Assembly (NCBI RefSeq): GCF_004153545.1
Contig: NZ_SDVA01000001.1
Location: 372,001 to 436,000 of the forward strand
Reading direction: 5' to 3'
Origin: Serinicoccus sediminis
GTDB lineage: Bacteria > Actinomycetota > Actinomycetes > Actinomycetales > Dermatophilaceae
Length of the DNA: 64,000 bases
Of the stretch, positions 32,905 to 41,828 are shown one piece after another. The number at the start of each line of letters is the position of its first letter. Within the stretch, counting starts at the first letter, position 1. The notes beneath the pieces were generated by a model. The model made no database searches. It had not been told where the DNA came from and saw only the letters and a program-made list of their open reading frames with translations. Both the position numbers and the translations under genes were made by a program.

Positions 32905-34149
32905 CTAGTGGAAGTGCGGATCCGTCGACAGCTCGAACCAGGCGCATGTGCCGCCTCCAGGCGCCGGCTCGAGTCCGACCCGGCCGCCGTGTGCGGTGAC
33001 GATGCGCTGCACCGTCGCAAGCCCGATCCCGTGGCCCTGCAGAGGCGCGTCCTCGGCCCCGGAGCGGCCACGGACGAAGGGCAGGAACACCCTGTGCTGC
33101 TGCCCGGGGGGCACGCCGGCGCCGTTGTCGGTGACGCAGATGCGCCAGCAGCCCGGTCGTGGCTGCGCGTGCAGCCGGACGGCGGGGGCGACCCCCGGCC
33201 GGGTGAACTTGAGGCTGTTGTCCACCAGGTTGAGCAGCACCGAGTAGAGGAGCGCGCCGTCCGCCGGCACGACCGGCAGGTCCTCGACCTGCACCCGGGC
33301 GCCGGTCTGGCGGACGAGCGGGCTCAGGTCCAGCAGCACCCGGTCGGCGACCTCACGTAGGTCGATCTGGGTCGGTCTGGGGCGGCCGCCGTCCTCGGCC
33401 CGCGACAGCACCTCCTGGATCATCCCGCTGAGCCCTTTGGCAGCATCGGCGATCCGTGCGACCGCACCGGAAAGCTCTGGGTCCTGCTGGATGGCCGGCT
33501 CATCGGCCAGCAGCTCGGCGTTGGCCCGCACGGCCATCAGCGGGTTGCGCAGGTCGTGGCTGACCTGGGCCGCGAAGTGGGACAGCTCCACGTTCGACCG
33601 GGCCAGGGCGTCCCGGGCCTCGGTCAGCTCACGCAGCGAGGTGGTCAGCTGCCCGCTGCGCAATCGCAGCTCTAGGATGTCGGTGGCCCTCGCCGCGAGG
33701 AAGCCCAGCGCGTCGCGCTGGGCGTCGGTCGTCCTCCTCGGCCGGTGGTCGAAGACGCACAGCTGGCCGACGAGGGCGCCGTCCGGGCTGCGCATGGGCG
33801 CGGTCGCGTAGAACCGGATGCCCGGATGCGACGCCACCATCGGGTGGTCCGCGAGGCGCTCGTCCATCTGGGCGTCCGGGACCACCAGGGTGTCCTCGAT
33901 CTGCACGGCGGTGCACAGGGACTCCCCCAGCGCGCACACCGCCGGCTCGGTGCCGGTGGCGGCGATCCGGTGCTCGCTGGTAGCCGTGAAGAGGGTGACC
34001 GCCGATCCGGGGGCGTCGAAGATGCGCGCCGCCAGGTTGGACAGGGACTGCAGCTCGTCGTTGGGTGGTCCGCCGATCAGCCCGTAGCGGTCGGCCTCGT
34101 CGGCCCGACCGCGCGATCCCATCTGCTCGCGCTCACCCTGGACTGCCAC
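32905..34149 (-). CDS. Cytosolic GAF-domain histidine kinase (orphan)
   Basis: About 414 residues from GTG 34149, preceded by AGGAAAGG; ATGs at 34185 and 34122 are alternatives. A GAF domain (about 30-160) is of the type found before HisKA in Gram-positive sensors. HisKA has His198 in QVSHDLRNPLM, and HATPase_c shows NLVDNSLKFT, VTDNGAGVP and GHGIGLATV. There is no membrane segment, so it senses a cytoplasmic ligand or redox state. No regulator is adjacent; the OmpR-type regulator at 29814 is the nearest candidate partner. Confidence 0.9.
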   Translation of the reverse strand: MAVQGEREQMGSRGRADEADRYGLIGGPPNDELQSLSNLAARIFDAPGSAVTLFTATSEHRIAATGTEPAVCALGESLCTAVQIEDTLVVPDAQMDERLADHPMVASHPGIRFYATAPMRSPDGALVGQLCVFDHRPRRTTDAQRDALGFLAARATDILELRLRSGQLTTSLRELTEARDALARSNVELSHFAAQVSHDLRNPLMAVRANAELLADEPAIQQDPELSGAVARIADAAKGLSGMIQEVLSRAEDGGRPRPTQIDLREVADRVLLDLSPLVRQTGARVQVEDLPVVPADGALLYSVLLNLVDNSLKFTRPGVAPAVRLHAQPRPGCWRICVTDNGAGVPPGQQHRVFLPFVRGRSGAEDAPLQGHGIGLATVQRIVTAHGGRVGLEPAPGGGTCAWFELSTDPHFH

Positions 34150-34231
34150 CGGTCCGCCTTTCCTCGGTCGCTGACCCAGGACCATATAGGAGGCCGGTGA
34201 CGCCCGACCTGTCAGAGCCCAGGGGTGCCGG

Positions 34232-35326
34232 ATGGCAGACTGCATCCTCGTGACATCCGCGCGCTCCGACACCCCGACCTTCCCCGGGGTCCCTGTCCTC
34301 GACGACCTCGAGCTGCTGCGCCACGGCCTGCTGTCGCCCGGGCTCGTGACCGTCCCCGCCGGGCCGGTCCTGCTGGTCGACGCCGAGGGGGTCCCCGTCG
34401 CTGACGTGGACGACGAGGGCGGCATCGGCTGGCGGTCGGAGCGTTCCTCCCGGCCCTTCGAGCGCTGGCACCTCACCGACGTCGAGATCGACCTCCCGGC
34501 CGCGCTCGTCGACGACCCGGGCGCGCTCGACGACATCCCCGACGGCACCCGGACCGTGGTGGCTCTCGCCTCGACCGACGGCGACGACAACCAGCGCGAC
34601 CTCGACCTCGTCCGTGAGGCCCGCTCGCAGGCAGATCACGGGGGGTATGCCGTGCGCGTCGCCCCGATCGGCCGCGCCGCCGCCCTGCGCGCTGACAAGA
34701 TCGCGCACCTGCGGGAGGTCCTCGGCGGTGCCGACCAGGTGCACGACCTCACCTCGGCTGCCGAGGGCGAGGCATACCCGGCCGGGCACGGCGGTGTCGT
34801 CGTGCTGCTGACCGGGCTCTCGGGGTCGGGTAAGTCGACCCTGGCCCGCGCACTCCGGGACCGGCTCGTGGAGGACGAGGGACGCACCGTCTCCCTGCTC
34901 GACGGCGACGTCGTGCGCCGCCACCTGTCGGCGGGGCTGGGCTTCTCCCCAGAGGACCGCGAGACCAACGTGCGCCGCATCGGCTGGGTGGCGGCCGAGA
35001 TCGCCCGGCACGGCGGCACCGCCGTCGCCAGCCCGATCGCGCCGTTCGACAGCACCCGGCGGGACGTCCGCGCCATGGTGGAGGGCCGCGGCGCACGGTT
35101 CGTCCTCGTGCACGTGGCCACCCCGCTGGAGGAGTGCGAGCGCCGGGACCGCAAGGGGCTGTATGCCCGGGCGCGGGCCGGGGAGATCCCGGACTTCACC
35201 GGCATCAGCTCCCCCTACGACATCCCGACCGACGCCACACTCACGCTCGACACCACCGGGCAGGACGTGGACCCGCTCGTCGACCAGATCCTGGCGGCGC
35301 TCGCGCCGTCCTCACCCATCCAGTAG
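34232..35326 (+). CDS. cysC: Adenylyl-sulfate (APS) kinase with N-terminal extension
   Basis: 364 residues. The C-terminal 180 residues are a complete APS kinase: P-loop GLSGSGKS at 195-202, LLDGDVVRRHLSAGLGFSPEDRETNVRRIG, PFDSTRRDVRAM and a KGLYARARAGEI segment. It phosphorylates APS to PAPS. The first about 185 residues contain LRHGLLSPG and VPVADVDDEGG-type strands and a GRAAALRADKIAHL helix; they recall the N-terminal domain of ATP-sulfurylases but without its HxGH motif. A GTG at 34250 is an alternative start. cysQ follows after 16 bp. Confidence 0.92.
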   Translation: MADCILVTSARSDTPTFPGVPVLDDLELLRHGLLSPGLVTVPAGPVLLVDAEGVPVADVDDEGGIGWRSERSSRPFERWHLTDVEIDLPAALVDDPGALDDIPDGTRTVVALASTDGDDNQRDLDLVREARSQADHGGYAVRVAPIGRAAALRADKIAHLREVLGGADQVHDLTSAAEGEAYPAGHGGVVVLLTGLSGSGKSTLARALRDRLVEDEGRTVSLLDGDVVRRHLSAGLGFSPEDRETNVRRIGWVAAEIARHGGTAVASPIAPFDSTRRDVRAMVEGRGARFVLVHVATPLEECERRDRKGLYARARAGEIPDFTGISSPYDIPTDATLTLDTTGQDVDPLVDQILAALAPSSPIQ

Positions 35327-35342
35327 ACATCGAGGGGACACC

Positions 35343-36113
35343 ATGACGACCGACGACCACCGCCTGGCCCGGGAGCTCGCCGAGCTCGCCGGCGAGCGCC
35401 TGCTCGCCGTCCGCGCCGACCTGCACGCCCAGGGCGTCGAGGGCCGGGAGCTCAAGGACGCCGGCGACGCCGCGTCCCAGGAGGTGCTGGCCGCCGCCCT
35501 GCGCGAGCGCGCGCCGGGTGACGCCGTGCTGAGCGAGGAGGCGGCCGACGACCACGCCCGGCTGTCCGCGGAGCGCGTCTGGATCATCGACCCGCTCGAC
35601 GGGACCCGGGAGTTCAGCGAGGTGCCGCGGGACGACTGGGCGGTCCACGTCGCCCTCTGGCAGTCCGGCGAGCTGGTGGCCGGCGCGGTCGCGCTCCCGG
35701 CGCGAGGGGTGACCTACGGCACCGCTGCGGAGGACCAGGTCGAGGTGCCGCTTCGGCCGGCCGGCGACACCCCCCTCCGCCTGGCCGTCAGCCGCTCCCG
35801 TCCGCCGGCTTTCGCCGATGAGCTGGGCCGGACCATGGGCGCCACGACCGTGCCGATGGGCTCCGCCGGGGTCAAGGCGATGTCGGTGCTCGACGGCTCC
35901 TCCGACGCCTACGTCCACGCCGGCGGGCAGTACGAGTGGGACTCCGCCGCCCCCGTGGCGGTGGCCGCGGCGCACGGCCTGCACACGAGCCGCGTCGACG
36001 GCAGCCCCCTGGTCTACAACCGGGAGAACCCCTGGTCACCCGACCTCGTCGTCTGCCGCCCCGAGGTCGCCGAGGAACTGATGGCGGCGCTCGCGAGGAT
36101 GGACCTGGGCTGA
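35343..36113 (+). CDS. cysQ: 3'(2'),5'-bisphosphate nucleotidase (PAP phosphatase)
   Basis: 256 residues, inositol-monophosphatase fold. Metal ligands sit in LSEEAAD (Glu65, Glu66) and WIIDPLDGTREF (Asp83, Asp86), with the third metal Asp in YEWDSAAPVAVAAAHG. It hydrolyses 3'-phosphoadenosine 5'-phosphate, the inhibitory product of sulfotransferases, to AMP. Coupling to the APS kinase gene (16 bp) points to PAPS turnover rather than inositol metabolism. Confidence 0.92.
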   Translation: MTTDDHRLARELAELAGERLLAVRADLHAQGVEGRELKDAGDAASQEVLAAALRERAPGDAVLSEEAADDHARLSAERVWIIDPLDGTREFSEVPRDDWAVHVALWQSGELVAGAVALPARGVTYGTAAEDQVEVPLRPAGDTPLRLAVSRSRPPAFADELGRTMGATTVPMGSAGVKAMSVLDGSSDAYVHAGGQYEWDSAAPVAVAAAHGLHTSRVDGSPLVYNRENPWSPDLVVCRPEVAEELMAALARMDLG

Positions 36114-36117
36114 GCGC

Positions 36118-37884
36118 TCAGGGCCAGAGCAGCGGCGTCAGCAGCACGGTGACCGCGACGACCATCACCGTGAGCACCCACCCGAGCCGCGCGTAGTCGG
36201 TGAACCGGTAGCCGCCGGGGCCGTAGACCATCATGTTGGTCTGGTAGCCGATCGGGGACAGGAAGGACGCCGAGGCCGCGACCGCGATCGCGATGGCGGC
36301 ACCCCGGGGGTCCAGCCCCACCGACTCCGCCGTGGCGACCGCCACCGGCAGCATGAGCAGCGCCGCGGCGTTGTTGGTGACCAGCTCGGTGAGCACGACG
36401 GTCGCCAGGACGAGGCCGAGCAGCACGCCGAGGGTCCCGAAGCTGCCGAGCGCGGCGACCAGACCCCCGGCCAGCGCCTCCGCCAGCCCGGAGACCTGCA
36501 TCGCGCTGGCCAGCCCGAAGGCGGACGCGATGACGAGGATGACCTCGAGGTCGACCGCCCGGCGGGCCTCCTGGGCCGACAGGACGCCGGTCGCGATGAG
36601 GGCCACCGCCCCCAGCAGGGAGCCCTGCAGGATGGGCATCACGCCGAGGGCGGCCAGCCCGACGACGAGCGCGAGCACGGTCACCGGGATCCACGCCCGC
36701 GACGTGGCGGCCGGGGGCGACCCGTCGAGGCCGGCGACGAGGAGGAAGTCGGAGTGGTCGCGCCACCGCTTCCGGAAGTCCGGGTCCGACACCACGATGA
36801 GGGTGTCGCCGAGGCGGATGGTCTGCGCACCGAGCTTGCCGTCGACGAGGTGACCGGAGCGGTGGATGCCGACGACCGCGGCCTGGTAGGTCGACCGGAA
36901 GTCCGACTCGCGCAGCGTGCGGCCGACCAGCGGTGACTGGGAGCCGACGACGACCTCGAAGTACTTCGCGGTCTCGCTCTTGAGGTCGAGGACGTGCTCC
37001 AGCTCGGCCGAGCGCAGCCCGGGCATGAGCTGGGCGTCGACGACCTTGGCGACCGAGCCGACGAAGTGCAGCCGGTTGCCGCCGCGCAGCACGGTGTCGG
37101 GGCGGACGGGGGCGATGACGGTATCGCCCCGGTCGACCGACACGAGGAAGAGCCCGGGCAGGGACCGCAGCTTGGCCTCTTCCACGGTCCGGCCGTCGAC
37201 CGGCCCACCGGGCTGGACGATCATCTCGATGGAGAAGCGGCGGCCCTCGCTCTGCAGCTCCTCGCGGGCCGAGCGACGTGCGGGGAGCAGGCGCGGCGCC
37301 ACCGCGACCAGGGCGAGCAGACCCAGGACGGCGATGGGCAGCCCGAGCCGACCGATCTCGAAGAAGCCGATCTGCTCGAGCCCGAGCTCGGCCATCTGGC
37401 CGGAGACGACGAGGTTCGTCGAGGTGCCGATGACGGTGAGCAGGCCGCCGAGCACCGCCGCGAACGAGATGGGCATGAGGAACTTGCTGGCCGATCGCCC
37501 GCGCCGCTCGCACCACGCCGTCACCTGCGGGATGAGCATCGCCACGATCGGGGTGTTGTTGAGCAGCGCGGAGGCCCCGACGGTGGGGGTGAGCACCCGC
37601 AGCATGGGCAGCCGGTAGGTCCCTTTGTCACCCAGGGTCCGCTGCATCACCGGGGCCAGGGCGCCGGTCTTCTCGATCCCCGCCGCGACGACGTAGAGCG
37701 CGGCCACCGTGATGGGCGCGGGGTTGGAGAAACCGGTGAAGGCCTCGGCCGGGGTGATGACCCCCAGGACGAGCAGCGCGATGACGCCACCGAGCACCAC
37801 GACCCACGGCGTGGTGCGCTGACGCACCAGGGCCGTGAGGACCCCGAGCAGGACCACCACGGTGATCCACGCGTTGATCGACAC
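36118..37884 (-). CDS. SLC13-family anion permease with two TrkA-C domains (SAC1-like)
   Basis: 588 residues. Five to six N-terminal helices including FSNPAPITVAALYVVAAGIE and LLNNTPIVAMLIPQV, then two cytosolic TrkA-C domains (about 210-375), then about six more helices with the second NNAAALLMLPVAVATA motif. This is the SAC1/YbiR-like subgroup of SLC13, several members of which carry sulfate. It converges with cysQ, 4 bp between stops. Sulfate as substrate is inferred from the cysC-cysQ context; dicarboxylate or divalent anion use is possible. Confidence 0.85.
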   Translation of the reverse strand: MSINAWITVVVLLGVLTALVRQRTTPWVVVLGGVIALLVLGVITPAEAFTGFSNPAPITVAALYVVAAGIEKTGALAPVMQRTLGDKGTYRLPMLRVLTPTVGASALLNNTPIVAMLIPQVTAWCERRGRSASKFLMPISFAAVLGGLLTVIGTSTNLVVSGQMAELGLEQIGFFEIGRLGLPIAVLGLLALVAVAPRLLPARRSAREELQSEGRRFSIEMIVQPGGPVDGRTVEEAKLRSLPGLFLVSVDRGDTVIAPVRPDTVLRGGNRLHFVGSVAKVVDAQLMPGLRSAELEHVLDLKSETAKYFEVVVGSQSPLVGRTLRESDFRSTYQAAVVGIHRSGHLVDGKLGAQTIRLGDTLIVVSDPDFRKRWRDHSDFLLVAGLDGSPPAATSRAWIPVTVLALVVGLAALGVMPILQGSLLGAVALIATGVLSAQEARRAVDLEVILVIASAFGLASAMQVSGLAEALAGGLVAALGSFGTLGVLLGLVLATVVLTELVTNNAAALLMLPVAVATAESVGLDPRGAAIAIAVAASASFLSPIGYQTNMMVYGPGGYRFTDYARLGWVLTVMVVAVTVLLTPLLWP

Positions 37885-38081
37885 CCCTCACGACCTCTCT
37901 CTCGAACCCCCGCGATCTTGCGGGCTGCTTGCGTTTCCGCCAAATTCTGGAACCAGTGCGCCTCAGAGCGCGACTCACGTCACAACCGCACGCCGTGCGG
38001 GTTAGTGTCGTCGAGGCGCTCCGTGAGGCGCTCGCAGAATGATTGTCCCGTGTGTAGTCCCGTGAAGGAATTCGTCTCGTC

Positions 38082-39473
38082 ATGCTCCAGACATCGTCGT
38101 CATGCCCACGCACGCGTATGTGGCTCGCCGTATGGCTCGCCGCGGCGCTGGTTGCCACCCTGACCCTCACCGTCCTGCCGACCACGGCCCGGGCGGCCGG
38201 CCTGGTCGAGAACTCCTCGTTCGACGAGGGCACCGACCACTGGCGCACCAACGGCGCAGCCCAGCAGCTGAACATCGAGTCGTTCTCGGGCAACCCGGCC
38301 GCCGTGCTCACGTCGACGACTGACCGGCACACCGTCCTCAACGACGCGGTGAACTCCGTGCGGGACACCGGCGCGGCAGGGGCGACCTACCGCCTGACGG
38401 CACGGGTGCGTGGCACCGCGGGGAACGACGGCGCGCTCCGACTGCGGGAGGTGTCTAGCGCCGGCACCCTTGAGCACCAGACTTCGTTTGACCTCACGAG
38501 CACCTGGCAGAACGTCGCCCTGGAGGTGACGACCACGCGGTCGAATGCCAGCCTGGACATCAACGTCGTCACGTGGGATCAGCCGGTCGGAGATCGACTG
38601 GTGGTGGACGACGTCGTGTTGACCACGGTGACTGACGCCGCCCCTGCTCCCGACCCGTGCTCGGGTCGTGTTCCGGACGGCACGCAGTTCGGCACCTCCA
38701 TGACCACCTCGGGGATTAGCGCGGAGGACTCTCTCGACCGTCTAGACGACGCGTTCGGCAAGCTCCCCGTGGTCCGGGTCTTTGATCCTGATCTCCCTTT
38801 CGACTGGAGCCACCAGCGCAACGACCTGCTTGCCGGCCGGACGATGGTCATGTCCTTCCGCCCGATGCCGCAGGAAGTCCTCTCCGGCCAGCACGACGCC
38901 TTCTTCCGCAGGTGGTTCGCCGAGGCGCCGCAGGACCGCACCATCTACTGGTCCTACATCCACGAGCCCGAGCCCCTCATCAGGGACGGCCGGTTCACGG
39001 CCACCCAGTATCGCCAGGCGTGGCGGCGGATTGAGTCCATCGCGGACCAGGCGTGCAAGCCCAACATGTTCGCGACCCTCATCCTGACGGGGTGGACGGC
39101 CACCCCGGCCTCGGGCCGCGACTACCGCACCTACGACGCCGGACGCGACGTCATCGATGTGCTCGCCTGGGACCCCTACAACGGGGCCTCGGACAAGGAT
39201 CGTGACTACTACTCCCCCGTGTCGACCTTCATGGCTCCGGCGGTGGAGACCTCGGTTGCGGACGGCCGTCCCTGGGGCATCGCCGAGACCGGTAGCCGCC
39301 TGGTCCCCGGTGACGACGGACGCGGCCGGGCCGCCTGGCTGCGGTCGGTGGCCGAGTACGCGATCGCCAACGACGCGCAGTTCGTCACCTACTTCCAGTC
39401 CACGCGGGGGAGCGACTGGCGCCTGAACGACCCGTACTCCCGGGCCGTGTGGCGGGAGTACGTAGCGCGCTGA
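38082..39473 (+). CDS. Secreted CBM-glycoside hydrolase (GH26-like)
   Basis: 463 residues. Signal peptide (about 1-38, cleavage after ARA), a CBM4/9-like jelly roll (about 39-185, with LVENSSFDEGTDHW and a VDDVVL end), and a TIM-barrel-like domain. Glu295 in YWSYIHEPEP and Glu402 in WGIAETGS sit at the expected strand-4 and strand-7 places of clan GH-A enzymes, 107 residues apart. GH26 family members are endo-mannanases and related enzymes. Beside two polysaccharide clusters it may trim or release the organism's own polymer. Confidence 0.75.
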   Translation: MLQTSSSCPRTRMWLAVWLAAALVATLTLTVLPTTARAAGLVENSSFDEGTDHWRTNGAAQQLNIESFSGNPAAVLTSTTDRHTVLNDAVNSVRDTGAAGATYRLTARVRGTAGNDGALRLREVSSAGTLEHQTSFDLTSTWQNVALEVTTTRSNASLDINVVTWDQPVGDRLVVDDVVLTTVTDAAPAPDPCSGRVPDGTQFGTSMTTSGISAEDSLDRLDDAFGKLPVVRVFDPDLPFDWSHQRNDLLAGRTMVMSFRPMPQEVLSGQHDAFFRRWFAEAPQDRTIYWSYIHEPEPLIRDGRFTATQYRQAWRRIESIADQACKPNMFATLILTGWTATPASGRDYRTYDAGRDVIDVLAWDPYNGASDKDRDYYSPVSTFMAPAVETSVADGRPWGIAETGSRLVPGDDGRGRAAWLRSVAEYAIANDAQFVTYFQSTRGSDWRLNDPYSRAVWREYVAR

Positions 39474-39486
39474 CGTCCTTTGACAT

Positions 39487-39536
39487 AACGGCCGCTGCGC
39501 CGTCCGGCCCCGCGGCCGGGCGGCGCAGCGGCCGTT
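39487..39536. terminator. Bidirectional hairpin terminator between convergent genes
   Basis: 23-base arms (39487-39509 and 39514-39536) pair completely except for one G-U wobble, with a CCGC loop. It sits 13 bp past the hydrolase stop and 5 bp past the stop of the convergent membrane protein. There is no T-run, which is normal for GC-rich actinobacteria. Confidence 0.85.
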
Positions 39537-39541
39537 CCGGC

Positions 39542-40207
39542 TCAGCAGGTGATGTCGTCGTCGAAGGTCTGGGCGACCCCGACCCATCGCCCCTCGACGA
39601 ACTCCAGCTCGTAGATGCTCCGAACCCGCTGCTCTGCATCCGGATCGGTGAGTGACTCGCCGTTGGCGTCCAGGCGGTTGACCTGCGCGTAGTCCAGGCA
39701 CACCTCGACACGCGCTGTCGGCGGTGACGCACCCTCGTCGACCTCGAGCACGGTGGACTCGACCAGCTCGGGCGACCCCTCCTGGGTCCACCCGTTCTCG
39801 GTGTACTCCAGCACGGACGCCTCCAGGTCCTGCAGCAGGTCGCCCCCGGTCGCCGAGACGACGGCGTCCCAGTCGACCTCGGTGGGCACGCTCAGCGCCT
39901 CGCTGCTGACGTCGACGACCGGGTCCACGAGGTCCGGAGCCACCTCGTCGTCCACCCGGGCGGGCTCAGCCGTCGCGGCGATGTCCTCACGGGGGGTAGC
40001 GCCCTCCGCGGTGGTCACCGGGCCTTCGGTGGTGGCTTCGGCCTCGTCGCCGCCCTGCGTAGCGGTCGCGGACGAGGTGGGGTCGGCCTGCGGTGCGGCG
40101 GAGCCGGCACCGCCGTCGTCCTCCCCGGAGCCGTCCCGGACCTGCAGCCAGACCAGCAGACCGACGACCAGCACGACGGCCACGATGAGTAACGGACGAC
40201 CACGCAT
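39542..40207 (-). CDS. Membrane-anchored hypothetical protein
   Basis: 221 residues from ATG 40207. One N-terminal membrane helix (about 5-20), a long acidic Ala/Thr/Glu-rich linker (about 28-90), and a C-terminal domain of about 110 residues (WDAVVSATGGDLLQDLEASVLEY ... VCLDYAQVNRLDANGE ... YELEFVEGRWVGVAQTF). The last part resembles NTF2/Mce-associated-type small alpha+beta domains that end in an evaluate-the-residue strand, but no family is certain. It is divergent from the flippase gene and probably extracytoplasmic. Confidence 0.7.
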   Translation of the reverse strand: MRGRPLLIVAVVLVVGLLVWLQVRDGSGEDDGGAGSAAPQADPTSSATATQGGDEAEATTEGPVTTAEGATPREDIAATAEPARVDDEVAPDLVDPVVDVSSEALSVPTEVDWDAVVSATGGDLLQDLEASVLEYTENGWTQEGSPELVESTVLEVDEGASPPTARVEVCLDYAQVNRLDANGESLTDPDAEQRVRSIYELEFVEGRWVGVAQTFDDDITC

Positions 40208-40314
40208 GTGTGCCTCCTGAGGCGTCGGGTCTCGTACCCTACTCTCGTGGCATGGGGCAATAGCCATCGTCGCCCCCCATACATCAGCGACCTCGCCCTC
40301 AGAACAGGTACCCC

Positions 40315-41826
40315 ATGAGTCATGCCGTCACCTCCCCCGGAGGTATGGGTTCTGTAGCTCGCGGTGGAGCCTTCGCTCTCTTGGGGTCCGTGATCAGTGC
40401 CGTCATGGGTCTCTTGCTCGTGGTGGTCCTAGGCCGCGTTCTGGGCACGTCAGGGGCGGGCGTGGTCTTTCAGAGCATCGCGGCCTTCACCATTGCCCTC
40501 AGCCTCGCCAAGTTCGGGCTCGACACGACAGCCGTGTGGCTGCTGCCTCGCCTGCGCACGGAGTCGCCGGGCCGGCTTCGAGCGGCCGTCGCCGGACTCA
40601 TCCTCCCCGCTTTTGGGGTCGGCCTTGTCGGGGCAGGAGGCCTGCTGGTGCTCAGCCGGCTCGTCGACGACCAGGACCAGCTCGCGGACAGTCTGGTTGC
40701 CATGTCTTGGGCGTTGCCGCTCGCGTCCATCGCGCTGGTCGCCCTCGCTGGCACGCGCGCCCTCGGTGGTGTCCGCCCCTTCGTGACCGTGCAGAACATC
40801 TTGGTGCCGACAGCCCGGCCGCTGCTCGCGTGGCTGGTGACGCTCGCCGGCGGCTCCGCCGTCACCGTCGCCATATCGTGGGTTCTTCCCCTTCCTGTTG
40901 CCGCCGTCATCGCCCTGGCCATCCTCTTTTCTCAGCTTCGACGGGTCAGACTCCACCCTCACCAGTACAACGCGTTGACGGCGGGCCGGAGCATCACCCG
41001 TCGAATCTGGGGATACACCTTGCCGCGGGCGGTCTCTGCGGTCCTTGAAGAGTCCATGCGCTGGTTGGACGTGCTCATCGTCGGCCTGCTCGCTGGCCCC
41101 ACGGCTGCGGGCCTCTACGGCGCCGCCACTCGGTTCACCAACGCTGGCATGATCCTGAGCACGTCGTTGCGCATTGTGGTCGCCCCGATGTACAGCCAGC
41201 ACCTTGGGAACCAGGACATCCGGTCGGCCAACCATCTGTACACGGTGACGACCATCTGGATCATCACCTTCAGCGTGCCCGTCTACATCCTGTTGACGCT
41301 GTTCGGCGGCTCGATGATCGGCCTGCTGGGTGAAGAATTCCGAGAAGGCGCCCTCGCGCTCAGCATCCTCGCCGTGGGGATGGCGATGGTGCTGTGCGCT
41401 GGCAACATCCAATCGGTGCTGCTCATGAGCGGCCACAGCTCTGTGGCTGCGCTGAACAAGGTAGCGGCCGTCACGGTGAACGTTCTGCTCCTGATGGCAC
41501 TCGTGCCGCCTCTCGGCATCGTGGGCGCGGCACTCGCGTGGGTCGCCGGCATGCTCGTGGACACCTCACTGGCCTTGGCGCAGGTGCATCGTAAAGTCGG
41601 ACTGAAGCCCCTCGGGGGCGGCGTCGTGACGGTGCTTGCCCTGACTGTTCTTGCCTTCGGACTGCCCGCTTTGCTTCTCCGGACGCTGGGTGCGGACACC
41701 CTGCCGACCATGCTGGCGGGGGCTGCGTTGGGTGCGACGTGCCTGGCCGTGGTGATATGGCGCAAGCAGCACCTCTTCCAGCTCGAGGAACTGGTCGCTC
41801 TCCTCAAGAGAAGGAACGGAAACTGA
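40315..41826 (+). CDS. Wzx-type flippase (second)
   Basis: 503 residues with about 14 membrane helices. VARGGAFALLGSVISAVMG, then VLGRVLGTSGAGVVFQSIA and GLDTTAVWLLPR are typical of the PST/RfbX branch of the MOP superfamily, as is LLAGPTAAGLYGAATRF in the middle. It would flip a lipid-linked repeat unit. Two bp separate it from the following sulfotransferase, so the two are co-expressed. It is clearly different from the flippase at 18675. Confidence 0.9.
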   Translation: MSHAVTSPGGMGSVARGGAFALLGSVISAVMGLLLVVVLGRVLGTSGAGVVFQSIAAFTIALSLAKFGLDTTAVWLLPRLRTESPGRLRAAVAGLILPAFGVGLVGAGGLLVLSRLVDDQDQLADSLVAMSWALPLASIALVALAGTRALGGVRPFVTVQNILVPTARPLLAWLVTLAGGSAVTVAISWVLPLPVAAVIALAILFSQLRRVRLHPHQYNALTAGRSITRRIWGYTLPRAVSAVLEESMRWLDVLIVGLLAGPTAAGLYGAATRFTNAGMILSTSLRIVVAPMYSQHLGNQDIRSANHLYTVTTIWIITFSVPVYILLTLFGGSMIGLLGEEFREGALALSILAVGMAMVLCAGNIQSVLLMSGHSSVAALNKVAAVTVNVLLLMALVPPLGIVGAALAWVAGMLVDTSLALAQVHRKVGLKPLGGGVVTVLALTVLAFGLPALLLRTLGADTLPTMLAGAALGATCLAVVIWRKQHLFQLEELVALLKRRNGN

Positions 41827-41828
41827 CG

